DNA of 64,000 nt from contig NZ_CP041969.1 in the NCBI RefSeq assembly GCF_014107495.1, positions 2,877,501-2,941,500 on the forward strand, read 5' to 3'. The stretch's first letter is position 1. Each line of letters starts with the position of its first letter. Below are positions 1 to 8,270 of this stretch, piece by piece. The notes under the pieces were generated by a model that worked only from the letters and a program-made list of their open reading frames with translations, had not been told where the DNA came from and ran no database searches. Source of the DNA: Cohnella cholangitidis (GTDB lineage: Bacteria > Bacillota > Bacilli > Paenibacillales > Paenibacillaceae). Position numbers and translations under genes: made by a program.

Positions 1-131
1 AGTTTAACGTTCGGGCCACATCTGTTGCCTAGAAACAACATTCAAACTCTCTATTCTATATCCAATATGACAATAGGTGACATATATGAGGTCTATAATG
101 GGTGGTAGATTAACGAAAGGAGTAACAAGTC

Positions 132-685
132 ATGAAACGAAAAATAATTTTGGATTTAGCTGTTACTTTAGATGGGTTTATCGAAGGAAAACAGGGTGAA
201 GTTGATTGGTGCATTATGGACTCTGAGATGGGGTTTAATCATTTTTAGATCAAATTGATACCATTTTATATGGAAGAAAAAGCTACGATTTATGGGGACG
301 ATTTACTCCGGAACTTGAACATGCGAATTCTGAAAGAGAATTTTGGGAATTGGTTCATAGCAAAGAGAAGTATGTGTTTTCCAGGAATCAGAAGGGGACG
401 GATAATAAAGCAATATTCATAAATGAAAGTATTCTTGAAAAAGTAAATGAATTAAAGAATAGACCTGGTAAAGACATCTGGCTATATGGCGGAGCAAGTC
501 TTATTACGACTTTTATCAATTTAGGACTTGTTGATGAATTTAGATTATCTGTTCACCCTGTTGTTTTGGGAGAAGGAAAACCGCTGTTTGCGGATATAAA
601 ACAGAGATTGAATTTAAAAATCGTTAGTACAAGAACGTTTTCCTCAGGTGTGGTACAACTCATTTATCATTTGGACGAGGACTAA
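132..685 (+). pseudogene. Dihydrofolate reductase-like (RibD C-terminal fold) protein, frameshifted
   Basis: The ATG at 132 follows a GAAAGGAG ribosome site (115-122) and opens a frame that starts MKRKIILDLAVTLDGFIEG, typical of small stand-alone DHFR/RibD_C oxidoreductases. That frame stops near 246. The next frame continues the same protein with DQIDTILYGRKSYDLWG and runs to 685, including the family's WLYGGASLITTFINLGLVDE and HPVVLGEGKPLF segments. The span is 554 nt, one short of a multiple of three, so one missing base restores about 184 aa, the usual family length. The region is visibly more AT-rich than the rest of the window, which may mean transfer. A TATAAT at 94-99 could be its -10. 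Whether the frameshift is real or a sequence error cannot be told here. Confidence 0.8.
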
Positions 686-824
686 TCATTTTGCACTTTC
701 CTATGATAAAATCGTTAGTCTCAGACGAACAGCGGCGGCAAGTCTAAGGCTTTTTTCGGTCTTGGATCGCCGCTCTTTCATTACACCGAAAGCTTACAAA
801 ATAGAACTCCGAGGTGGAGAGGCT

Positions 825-3092
825 ATGAAAGTCAATGATATCGTAATTGAAGGAGCACGCGAGAATAACCTTAAAAACGTGAATATCCGTATCCCGAAGC
901 ACAAAATCACGATCTTTACCGGCGTCTCGGGCTCAGGCAAATCTTCCCTGGTTTTCGACACCATCAGCGCCGAAGCTCAGCGTCAGCTTAACGAGACGTT
1001 TTCCGCATTCATCCGCAATCGGCTGCCCCGGTTTAGCCAGCCGGATACCGATCGCATCGAGAACTTGTCTACGGCGGTTGTGATCGATCAGAAAAAGCTC
1101 GGCGGCAACTCCCGTTCGACTGTCGGCACGATCACGGATATTTATGCGATGCTCCGGTTGCTCTTCTCCAGAATCGGTAAACCTTTTGCCGGCAATTCGC
1201 ATGTTTTCTCGTTTAACGACCCGGCCGGCATGTGCCAGGAATGCTCTGGGGTCGGACAAGTGGTGCAGTTCGATGTGAACAAGCTGCTTGACAGGTCCAA
1301 GTCGCTGAATGAAGGCGCAATCCTGTTCCCCGTATTTAAGGTAGGAAGCTGGTACTTGAATACGTATACCCATTCCGGCTTGTTCGACAACGACAGGCGG
1401 CTCGCCGATTTTGCGCCGGCAGAATGGGATACCCTCCTCCACGGCAAAGAAAGCAAGATCGTCTACCGAACCAAAGGCGGCGATATCGAATCGGATTATG
1501 AAGGTCTGCTGCCCAAGCTTACCCGTCTATATTTGAAGAGGGACAGCAGCGAGATGTCAGATGCCAAACGCGAAACCCTTAACCGCTTTCTAACCTATAG
1601 CGAGTGTGACCTTTGTGGGGGAAGCCGGCTTAATCAAGCGGCCTTGGGCTGCCGGATTAACGGATACAATATCGCCCAATGCGCGGCGATGGAGATTGGC
1701 GAGCTAATACGTATGATTGAAGCCATTCGGGATCCCGTTGCCGGCCCGATGATTGACGGGATTCTGACACGGCTGAATCATCTGGTTTCCATCGGGCTGG
1801 AGTATTTGAGTCTGGACCGGCAGACTGCAACCTTGTCGGGCGGTGAGTCGCAGCGCATCAAGATGGTCCGTCATCTGAGCAGCAGTCTTACCGACATGAT
1901 CTACATTTTCGACGAACCGAGTGTCGGACTGCATCCGCGGGATGTCCATCGTCTGAACGGCATGCTGTACCAGCTCCGGGACAAAGGGAATACCGTGCTC
2001 GTCGTCGAACACGACCGCGAAGTCATGGAGATCGCCGATTACATCATCGATGTCGGACCTCATGCGGGAACCCGCGGCGGAGAAATCGTCTACGAAGGCG
2101 ACTTTGCAGGCTTGCTGCACGCGGATACCTTGACTGGACGATACTTGAAGCAAAGTCTACCTTTGAAAACTTCAACCAGGGTGCCCAAGGGTTGGATGAC
2201 CGTAGCCGGCGCCAGCCTGCACAATCTGAAGAATGTGACAGTCGATATACCCGTCGGTGTGCTGACCGTGGTAACGGGGGTAGCCGGCTCAGGCAAAAGT
2301 ACGTTGATTAACGGAGCATTCCTGCCGTCGCATCCGGAAGCAATTGTCATCGACCAGTCGACCGTGGGCACATCCATCCGCTCCAATCCGGCAACTTATA
2401 CGGGGATGATGGACGAGATCCGGCGGTTGTTCGCAACCGCCAACAAGGTAAGCCCATCGTTGTTCAGCTTTAACTCCAAAGGAGCATGTTCCAACTGTCA
2501 GGGTCTCGGTATGATATACACGGATTTGGCCTTTCTCGAGCCAATAAGGACGACTTGTGAAATTTGCGCGGGCAGGCGGTTCAGCGATGAAGTGCTAGAG
2601 TATAAGCTGAACGGAAAATCCATCAGCGACGTCCTCGCCATGACGGTACGGGAAGCTTCAGAGTTCTTCAGCGGGAAGGATCTGCTCCATCAATTGCAGA
2701 CGCTGAGGGATGTGGGACTCGGATACGTGACGCTGGGTCAGCCTCTGAGCACCTTGTCGGGCGGAGAATGCCAACGCATCAAATTGGCCGGGGAGCTTCA
2801 CAAGGATGGCAGTCTCTATGTAATGGACGAGCCGACAACTGGACTGCATATGTCTGATATCACACGTCTGATGGACATTATGAACCGCTTGGTCGACGGG
2901 GGCAACACGGTGGTGGTCATTGAACACAACCTGGATGTGATCAAGAGCGCAGACTGGATCATTGACATGGGTCCCGAAGGCGGCCATCTGGGTGGTCGAA
3001 TTGTATTCGAAGGCACCCCTGTCCAACTCGCCGCTGCCGAGCATTCGATAACAGGAGTGTATTTACGCAAGGCAGAAATCCGGCCAAGGTAG
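825..3092 (+). CDS. UvrA-like ABC ATPase (short excinuclease A paralogue)
   Basis: Two ABC ATPase halves with UvrA-type zinc modules. Walker A motifs are GVSGSGKSS (about residue 33) and GVAGSGKST (about 486), signatures LSGGESQRI (about 336) and LSGGECQRI (about 644), with Walker B FDEPSVGLHP and MDEPTTGLH. Cysteine pairs CQEC, CDLC, CSNC and CEIC show the zinc-binding insertions. The frame is open from 648, but ATG 825 is the better start because GAGGTGGAG precedes it and homology begins there. At 755 aa it is much shorter than housekeeping UvrA (about 940-950 aa), so it probably lacks the UvrB-binding part and belongs with the UvrA-like paralogues linked to DNA damage or drug tolerance. 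Its exact role is not visible. It stands alone, and no drug-biosynthesis genes adjoin it. Confidence 0.9.
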   Translation: MKVNDIVIEGARENNLKNVNIRIPKHKITIFTGVSGSGKSSLVFDTISAEAQRQLNETFSAFIRNRLPRFSQPDTDRIENLSTAVVIDQKKLGGNSRSTVGTITDIYAMLRLLFSRIGKPFAGNSHVFSFNDPAGMCQECSGVGQVVQFDVNKLLDRSKSLNEGAILFPVFKVGSWYLNTYTHSGLFDNDRRLADFAPAEWDTLLHGKESKIVYRTKGGDIESDYEGLLPKLTRLYLKRDSSEMSDAKRETLNRFLTYSECDLCGGSRLNQAALGCRINGYNIAQCAAMEIGELIRMIEAIRDPVAGPMIDGILTRLNHLVSIGLEYLSLDRQTATLSGGESQRIKMVRHLSSSLTDMIYIFDEPSVGLHPRDVHRLNGMLYQLRDKGNTVLVVEHDREVMEIADYIIDVGPHAGTRGGEIVYEGDFAGLLHADTLTGRYLKQSLPLKTSTRVPKGWMTVAGASLHNLKNVTVDIPVGVLTVVTGVAGSGKSTLINGAFLPSHPEAIVIDQSTVGTSIRSNPATYTGMMDEIRRLFATANKVSPSLFSFNSKGACSNCQGLGMIYTDLAFLEPIRTTCEICAGRRFSDEVLEYKLNGKSISDVLAMTVREASEFFSGKDLLHQLQTLRDVGLGYVTLGQPLSTLSGGECQRIKLAGELHKDGSLYVMDEPTTGLHMSDITRLMDIMNRLVDGGNTVVVIEHNLDVIKSADWIIDMGPEGGHLGGRIVFEGTPVQLAAAEHSITGVYLRKAEIRPR

Positions 3093-3139
3093 CGTCTTTC
3101 TGACGGGGCACGTTGTAACGGACCCAATCGAGGATCGAT

Positions 3140-3238
3140 TTAGCTTTGAAAGTCATCCACCAGACGAGACGGATCGGTCCATTCCCAAAATTTCTCGACG
3201 ATCCGTGCCAGTTGCCCGACCGAGGAGTCGGTGAGTGC
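3140..3238 (-). pseudogene. Fragment of an epoxide-hydrolase-like gene
   Basis: Read on the minus strand, 33 codons ending in TAA give ALTDSSVGQLARIV followed by EKFWEWTDPSRL and VDDFQS. This matches the conserved 'ALTDSPVG..WIVEKF..WTD' segment just after the middle of epoxide-hydrolase N-terminal family alpha/beta hydrolases. The same segment in the intact gene at 4206-5327 reads SLNDSPVGLASWIV. No start, nucleophile or C-terminal half is present, so it is a remnant. It lies immediately upstream of the AraC gene. Confidence 0.65.
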
Positions 3239-3241
3239 ATT

Positions 3242-3250
3242 TGGTATAAT
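3242..3250 (+). promoter_or_regulatory. Extended -10 promoter element for the AraC-family gene
   Basis: TGG followed by TATAAT (3245-3250) is an extended -10 box, 41 nt before the ATG at 3291. No good -35 is visible at 16-18 nt spacing, which is tolerated by extended -10 promoters. Confidence 0.45.
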
Positions 3251-3290
3251 GGAACCGAAGAAACAATGAGACAGAAAGGACTGAACAGCA

Positions 3291-4106
3291 ATGCCGTTTC
3301 AGACCTATACCCCCCAGCCTCCTTTCTCTTCTTTAATCGCATACTTCTGGTACTATACCGGAACGAATCCGCCGCACTCGAGAAGACTCACCCTACCGGA
3401 CGGCTCGATCGATCTAGTCATTGATCTGTGTGATCGTAAAACCCGTATACATAATCGATATGACAGCGAGACGACACTAGCATCTTCCGTGATTAGCGGG
3501 CCTCATACCGGTTATTATATAACGGATTCTTCAAGCGAGCGGTCCATGATTGGCGTACATATCAAGCCCGGCAGCGCTGGTCCGCTTCTAAAGCTTCCTT
3601 CTATTGCGTTAAAAGATACGCATGTCTCTTTAGATGATTTATGGGGGATAGCGGCTACGGATCTGCGCGATGAGCTGCTTTATTCCAACACGGTAGAAGA
3701 TCGATTCCGTATCCTTGAAAAATACTTTCTGTTACGAAGCGATTGGTCAAGGCCATCGCATTCGGCCATTCAGTTTGCGATTGCCTCTTTTCAGCAGCCA
3801 CAACACCCCGAATCCATTACGAACATCGTTGAACAGGTTAACATGAGCGCCAAACGATTCATTCAAATTTTCAAGGATGAAGTGGGGCTAACACCCAAAA
3901 GGTTTAGTCGTTTAATGCGTTTTCAAAAGGCGGTACGTCTAATCAGAAAGAGCAATGATATCGATTGGGTTGATCTTGCCATGTCTTGCGATTATTATGA
4001 TCAGTCCCATTTCATTAAAGAATTTCAGTCCTTTTCCGGCCTTACTCCGACCGAGTACCGCGCTATAGAAAGCCTGCACCCCAATCACATCCCTCTCACT
4101 AGCTAG
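3291..4106 (+). CDS. AraC-family transcriptional regulator (DUF6597-type N-terminus)
   Basis: 271 aa. The N-terminal half (YTPQPPFSSLIAYFWYY, then LPDGSIDLVIDL) resembles the DUF6597 sensor domain of a large AraC subgroup. The C-terminal 100 residues form the double helix-turn-helix, with MSAKRFIQIFKDEVGLTPK in the first HTH and LAMSCDYYDQSHFIKEF in the second. ATG 3291 follows AGAAAGGA. It lies just upstream and on the same strand as the epoxide-hydrolase-like and DJ-1-like genes, separated by about 100 nt, so those are its most likely targets; this is inferred from position only. Confidence 0.92.
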   Translation: MPFQTYTPQPPFSSLIAYFWYYTGTNPPHSRRLTLPDGSIDLVIDLCDRKTRIHNRYDSETTLASSVISGPHTGYYITDSSSERSMIGVHIKPGSAGPLLKLPSIALKDTHVSLDDLWGIAATDLRDELLYSNTVEDRFRILEKYFLLRSDWSRPSHSAIQFAIASFQQPQHPESITNIVEQVNMSAKRFIQIFKDEVGLTPKRFSRLMRFQKAVRLIRKSNDIDWVDLAMSCDYYDQSHFIKEFQSFSGLTPTEYRAIESLHPNHIPLTS

Positions 4107-4205
4107 ATCTCCGGAAAAATATACAATACAACGTCTCGTTCGTCCCCTTACAATGCAGAAAGCAACTATTACATTCTGTAGATTGAAAGGGGGAGATCAA
4201 CTATC

Positions 4206-5327
4206 ATTACTCCATTCAAAATCAAAGTTCCGCAATCGGATCTTGAAGACTTAAGAGCGCGGTTGCATCATACGCGGTGGCCAGACGAAGCGGCTGGCGA
4301 AGGCTGGTCAATGGGTGCGGATCTCGATTATATGAGAGAATTGATCGATTATTGGCGAACGCAGTATGACTGGCGTATTCATGAAGCCAGGTTAAATGCC
4401 TTACCGCAATACAAGACTGCTATTGAGGGAACGACCCTCCATTTCGTGCATGTTAAAAGCGAAAATCCAAATGCGGTGCCGCTATTGCTCGTTCATGGTT
4501 GGCCCGATTGCTTCTACCGATTTCATAAGATGATCCCCCTGCTATCCGACTCCTTCGATCTTGTCATACCTTCAATACCCGGTTTTGGATTTTCGGATCG
4601 AAGAACCAAAACACCGAAGCAAGTCGCCCACCTGTTTGCCAAGCTGATGACAGAAACACTCGGATACGAGGGTTTCACGGCTTGCGGCGGGGATATCGGC
4701 ACTGGAATCGTGACAATGCTATCCACACATCACTCCGACGTTGTGAAAGCAATCTTGTTGACGGATGCTGGTTATCCAACCGGAAGAGAGGATACTACCG
4801 AGATGTCCTCTGCCGATCGGCAGTTCATGCTAGACACGCAGGCCTGGATTCAGTCGGAAGGCGCCTATCTGAAGCTGCAAGCTACGAAACCGCAAACGCT
4901 TGCCTATTCCCTTAATGATTCGCCGGTTGGCTTGGCGTCTTGGATCGTCAGCATGATCCGTTCAGGGGCGGGGGACGAGACCGTAGATGATGCATTCGGC
5001 GGCAGGGACGAACTTCTCACGAATATCATGATCTATTGGCTGACCGAGACGGCCGGATCTGCCGCACGCATGTATCGGCTAATTGTCATGGCCAATCAAG
5101 CGGATGAAGATCGCGAACCAACGATCGCAGCGACACGTAAAGTACCGGCAAGTATCGCGCTCTTCCCATACGAAATCCAGTTCCCCGCAAGTTGGGCCGA
5201 GCGTTCGGTACATGTGCGAAGCTATAACAAGATGCCCCGTGGCGGTCATTTTGCAGCGTTGGAGGAACCCGAACTTCTGGCCAATGAACTGATACGATTT
5301 ATCCCTAACTGGTGGAATCATAAATAA
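4206..5327 (+). CDS. Epoxide-hydrolase-like alpha/beta hydrolase (non-AUG start)
   Basis: Alpha/beta hydrolase with the EHN N-terminal domain (PFKIKVPQSDLEDLRARL), the HGWP oxyanion motif, the nucleophile aspartate in GGDIGTG, and the base histidine in RGGHFAALEEPELLA. It would hydrolyse epoxides or related esters; the substrate is unknown. Homology clearly starts before the first standard start codon (TTG at 4263). A strong AAAGGGGGAG ribosome site at 4186-4195 sits 7-10 nt before ATC 4203 and ATT 4206, with no ATG, GTG or TTG between them and 4263. Initiation at ATT/ATC, or a mutated start codon, is the simplest reading; about 373 aa from ATT. The next gene starts 14 nt downstream, so the two are likely cotranscribed. 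Confidence 0.85.
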   Translation: MTPFKIKVPQSDLEDLRARLHHTRWPDEAAGEGWSMGADLDYMRELIDYWRTQYDWRIHEARLNALPQYKTAIEGTTLHFVHVKSENPNAVPLLLVHGWPDCFYRFHKMIPLLSDSFDLVIPSIPGFGFSDRRTKTPKQVAHLFAKLMTETLGYEGFTACGGDIGTGIVTMLSTHHSDVVKAILLTDAGYPTGREDTTEMSSADRQFMLDTQAWIQSEGAYLKLQATKPQTLAYSLNDSPVGLASWIVSMIRSGAGDETVDDAFGGRDELLTNIMIYWLTETAGSAARMYRLIVMANQADEDREPTIAATRKVPASIALFPYEIQFPASWAERSVHVRSYNKMPRGGHFAALEEPELLANELIRFIPNWWNHK

Positions 5328-5341
5328 CCAAGGAGGAACTT

Positions 5342-5977
5342 ATGAAATACGCTTATGTTTATGTACTGGATACGATGGCAGATTGGGAGCTTGGCTTTGT
5401 GACTGCGGAGCTCAACTCCGGTCAATATTTCAAAAATCGAGGAAGTCGTATTCCCGTACGAACCGTCGGGGCTTCCAACCTTCCTATCACGACGAAGGGC
5501 GGATTGACAATCGTACCCGATCTGACAGTAGATGAGATCACGCATAAAACATCGGCGATTTTGCTTTTGCCGGGTGCCGATAATTGGAAAGATCCCGTGA
5601 ATGGGCCAATCATCGAAAAAGCAAAACAACTGCTGAACGCCGACGGCAATGTTGCAGCCATATGCGGAGCCACACTTGCGCTTGCGGATGCAGGGTTGCT
5701 GGATGATCGTCAGCATACGAGCAATAGTCTAGAGTATTTGAACTTATTTAGTTCCTCGTACAAAGGCGCTGCTCGATATAAAGACGAGAAAATCGTGGCC
5801 GATGGCAATCTGATCACAACCGGTTCAGCCGGCGCACTAGAATTAGCGCGCGAGGTTATTGCGCTACTGGACCTGTTTGCGGAAAAGACATTAGAGTCTT
5901 GGTATAACTACTTCGCTTCAGGCGACCCTAAATATTTTTATGCGATGATGGAGACGCTGCAAGAAAGCAATTCATAA
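5342..5977 (+). CDS. DJ-1/PfpI-family (type 1 glutamine amidotransferase-like) protein
   Basis: 211 aa. Shows the DJ-1/PfpI flavodoxin-like fold, with the nucleophile-elbow cysteine at about residue 108 in AAICGATLALADAG and the preceding LLLPGADNW strand-loop. Members act as deglycases, hydratases or chaperones, or are of unknown function; this one resembles the YdeA-type glutamine amidotransferase-like group. AAGGAGG lies 5-12 nt before the ATG. It is the second gene of a probable two-gene operon with the epoxide-hydrolase-like enzyme (14-nt gap). Confidence 0.87.
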   Translation: MKYAYVYVLDTMADWELGFVTAELNSGQYFKNRGSRIPVRTVGASNLPITTKGGLTIVPDLTVDEITHKTSAILLLPGADNWKDPVNGPIIEKAKQLLNADGNVAAICGATLALADAGLLDDRQHTSNSLEYLNLFSSSYKGAARYKDEKIVADGNLITTGSAGALELAREVIALLDLFAEKTLESWYNYFASGDPKYFYAMMETLQESNS

Positions 5978-5983
5978 CTTGCG

Positions 5984-6016
5984 AGGGTGACTAAGACGTT
6001 GGTCTTGGGTCACCCT
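5984..6016. repeat. Inverted repeat after the DJ-1-like gene
   Basis: AGGGTGAC-t-AAGAC pairs with GTCTT-g-GGTCACCCT around a short loop, 7 nt past the stop codon. No T-run follows on either strand, so it may be a 3' stabilising hairpin rather than an intrinsic terminator. The rest of 6017-6130 shows nothing recognisable. Confidence 0.5.
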
Positions 6017-6130
6017 GTTGGGGGACAGCTCGATCGATTTGTGCTTTACGGCGGCCTCTTTCGATAAACGGAGTTGATCATTCTCGATCTTCAGATTTCC
6101 TGCGGATCATGATGTACTTTCTCTAATGTT

Positions 6131-6174
6131 AAAAAGGCAGCCGATCAAAAAAACGGCTGCCTTCAAATCTTTTT
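6131..6174 (+). terminator. Intrinsic terminator
   Basis: AAGGCAGCCG pairs with CGGCTGCCTT around an A-rich loop, then a T-rich tract (tcaaatcttttta). It probably ends the 4206-5977 operon. Confidence 0.7.
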
Positions 6175-6273
6175 ATTGAGCTCGTATCCTCGTTTGCTCG
6201 TTGACGTTATACAGTCTTCGGTATTCGCCGTCACTTATGATAAGGTTCTCCGTATCACTTATAGAGCGAAATC

Positions 6274-6297
6274 AAAAGGCACCCGCTTGGGTGCCTT
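6274..6297 (-). terminator. Intrinsic terminator of the XRE regulator gene
   Basis: AAGGCACCC pairs with GGGTGCCTT around a 4-nt loop. On the minus strand it is followed by TTTTGAT, 36 nt past the stop of the regulator gene. Confidence 0.65.
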
Positions 6298-6332
6298 GAT
6301 TCATGTCTAAAAAAGTTCTGATTGCCTCCATA

Positions 6333-7205
6333 CTAAACTCTTTGAGAAGATTCAAGCGGCTCTGAATGCAGGCTCCGATATTCGATCAACAGCCGCTGCA
6401 TCTTCTCATCTGTGCCGTCTTGTTGGGGAACATGGATGGAAATGGTCAGATTCGAATCGTTCGAATACTGAAACGACACAAGGTCAAAATTCAATATCCC
6501 GAGATTCGGACAATGCAGCGTCTTGGGAGCATCAATGGCATCGAGAACCTCATGGGAGTCCCAAAATTCCCGAAACTTTCCGCTAGCCTGAGACAGCGCC
6601 TCGAACTGCTCGGACCACCAAGGGTCGTCGCCCTGACGCGCATACCCGGCATGGAAATGAGCGGCGATCCGTCGCGCATGCAATTCCCATTGATCTCCCT
6701 TAACATAGCGGAAACGGGGAGAAGTAAACGTCATCCAGACAAAATTTCGTTCCCTATCCGACATCACCGCGAGGTCCCCATTCAATGCGCAGTAGGCTTC
6801 ATTCCAGGCAATGATGTTCATACGCGCATCCATGACATTTGAAGGGGACAAATTTTGGCTATCCAAAAAACGTTGAAGTTCCGGAGTTACCTTAGAGGGT
6901 TGCTTCGTATCGATCAAGGGAAATTGCTTACGGGCAAGATGGTATAAATGCCTGCGTTCCGATTCATCTAACCGAAGCACTTCTGCTATTCGATCAAGAA
7001 CCTCGGCGGATACGTTGATATGCCGCCCTTGTTCCAAGTAGGTGTACCAATCCAATCCTACATCTGCCAGCAGAGCCACCTCACTACGACGAAGTCCGGG
7101 TGTGCGTCTGCGTCCGGATTCCGGCAATCCTGCTTGGCTTGGGGTTATTCGTTCTCGACGTGAACGCAAAAAACGGGACAATTCCTCATAACGGTCCAAT
7201 CCCAT
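6333..7205 (-). CDS. XRE-family regulator with MmyB-like ligand-binding domain
   Basis: The N-terminal helix-turn-helix (RTPGLRRSEVALLADVGLDW, then YTYLEQGRHINVSAEVLDRI) is followed by an MLTR/MmyB-like C-terminal domain (VMDARMNIIAWNEAYCAL...), a combination that usually gives about 280-300 aa. The frame also offers ATG 7214, but that leaves one base after AGGAGG; ATG 7205 leaves ten, so I chose it (290 aa). It is divergent from the FMN-reductase gene at 7349, with a perfect palindrome between them, so it probably controls that operon and itself. This group often senses small lipophilic or redox-active ligands. Confidence 0.9.
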   Translation of the reverse strand: MGLDRYEELSRFLRSRRERITPSQAGLPESGRRRTPGLRRSEVALLADVGLDWYTYLEQGRHINVSAEVLDRIAEVLRLDESERRHLYHLARKQFPLIDTKQPSKVTPELQRFLDSQNLSPSNVMDARMNIIAWNEAYCALNGDLAVMSDRERNFVWMTFTSPRFRYVKGDQWELHARRIAAHFHAGYARQGDDPWWSEQFEALSQASGKFREFWDSHEVLDAIDAPKTLHCPNLGILNFDLVSFQYSNDSNLTISIHVPQQDGTDEKMQRLLIEYRSLHSEPLESSQRV

Positions 7206-7234
7206 GATCTCCATGCCTCCTGCCCATTCATGAA

Positions 7235-7255
7235 CGTAGGATTCCCAATCCTACG
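7235..7255. promoter_or_regulatory. Palindromic operator, probable XRE regulator site
   Basis: A perfect 9-3-9 palindrome: CGTAGGATT, spacer CCC, AATCCTACG. It lies 30 nt upstream of the regulator's start and about 94 nt upstream of the reductase start, between the divergent genes. Confidence 0.65.
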
Positions 7256-7348
7256 ATAACCAGATCTCTTCCTAGCCTCTTTAGGCCCATATACACTAGT
7301 CTATGTCCTCCTTAGGGAGAATAGCAAATACTCATTGAGGTGATGAAA

Positions 7349-7918
7349 ATGAAAGTAGCTGCAATTGTCGGGAGCATTCGTAAAGATTCGTACAACTTGA
7401 AGTTAGCCCGTTATATTCAGAACCGTTATCAGCATCTTTTTCAGTTGGATGTGTTGAACATTCGGGATCTTCCTTTTTACGATCAGGATATCGAGGCGAC
7501 TCCGCCGCAGCCGGTTATCAATTTTAAGGCGAGGGTCGCTGCTGCCGACGCGGTGTTATGGGTCACTCCGGAGTATAATTCAACCATTCCCGGCGTCATG
7601 GCGAATGCAATTGACTGGTTATCCCGCGTCGACCGAGTGATGATCGGGAAGCCCTCGTGGATCGTGGGATCTTCCATGGGATTGTTGGGATCTGTCAAAG
7701 CGCAGGGTCATCTGCGAGACATTCTGTTCTCTTCCGGTATCTCCTCGCCGCTTTTGCCTGGAAATGAAGCGTACATCGGCCTGGTTCATGAAAAGATCAA
7801 TGAAAAGGGCGAACTGACGGACGAACCTACGATACAGTACCTTGATCTCGTAGCCGACAATTTTGTGAAATGGATGAAGGAACAATCCCGATTGAAGCAA
7901 CTGCAGAGCTCACTATAA
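7349..7918 (+). CDS. NADPH-dependent FMN reductase
   Basis: Flavodoxin-fold NAD(P)H:FMN/quinone reductase, 189 aa. FMN phosphate loop GSIRKDSYN is at residues 8-16, and the family motif TPEYNSTIPGVMANAIDWLSR follows the central strand (split here: TPEYNSTIPG and MANAIDWLSR). GTG 7340 and ATG 7343 overlap or crowd the GAGG at 7337-7340, so ATG 7349 is the likely start. First gene of a run with a Dabb protein (24-nt gap) and an SDR (25-nt gap), suggesting shared handling of quinone- or carbonyl-type compounds under the divergent XRE regulator. Confidence 0.9.
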   Translation: MKVAAIVGSIRKDSYNLKLARYIQNRYQHLFQLDVLNIRDLPFYDQDIEATPPQPVINFKARVAAADAVLWVTPEYNSTIPGVMANAIDWLSRVDRVMIGKPSWIVGSSMGLLGSVKAQGHLRDILFSSGISSPLLPGNEAYIGLVHEKINEKGELTDEPTIQYLDLVADNFVKWMKEQSRLKQLQSSL

Positions 7919-7942
7919 TCAGGAACCTTGGAGGGAAAACAG

Positions 7943-8245
7943 ATGTTCGAGCATATTGTACTGTTGAAGCTCAATTCCAATTTTTCTACTGACCAACAAG
8001 AAGATGTAGTGAGGAGTGTGCTTGCCTTTAAAGATGAGATTCCGGGTAGTATCGATATAAGCGCCGGAATTAACATTACGGAAGAAGTAGAGCATAAGCA
8101 GGGTTATACGTTGGGCATTCGAGTTACATTTGAGAATCAGCAGGCTTGCCGGGATTATAATCAGCACTCCCTGCATCAAAATTTATTGCAATCCATTGGC
8201 CCATTTGTTGAAGGGATCGTCGTTATGGATTACCCGATTGCTTAA
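7943..8245 (+). CDS. Dabb (stress-responsive alpha/beta barrel) domain protein
   Basis: 100 aa, a single ferredoxin-like Dabb domain: N-terminal MFEHIVLLKL, central HKQGYTLGIRVTF with DYNQHSLHQ, and C-terminal GIVVMDYPIA. Members dimerise; some are stress proteins, a few are cyclases or monooxygenase-like enzymes. No cofactor motif is visible. ATG 7943 follows TTGGAGGG. It sits between the FMN reductase and SDR genes in the same operon. Confidence 0.9.
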   Translation: MFEHIVLLKLNSNFSTDQQEDVVRSVLAFKDEIPGSIDISAGINITEEVEHKQGYTLGIRVTFENQQACRDYNQHSLHQNLLQSIGPFVEGIVVMDYPIA

Positions 8246-8270
8246 CGCCTCAGAAAAGGAGATCGCAGCA

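Noticed and set aside
648..824. Longer start for the UvrA-like protein
   Set aside because: Overlaps the end of the DHFR-like gene, no ribosome site, and homology begins at 825.
3146..3424. 92-codon plus-strand frame before the AraC gene
   Set aside because: Overlaps the AraC promoter and start; the coding signal here is the minus-strand epoxide-hydrolase remnant.
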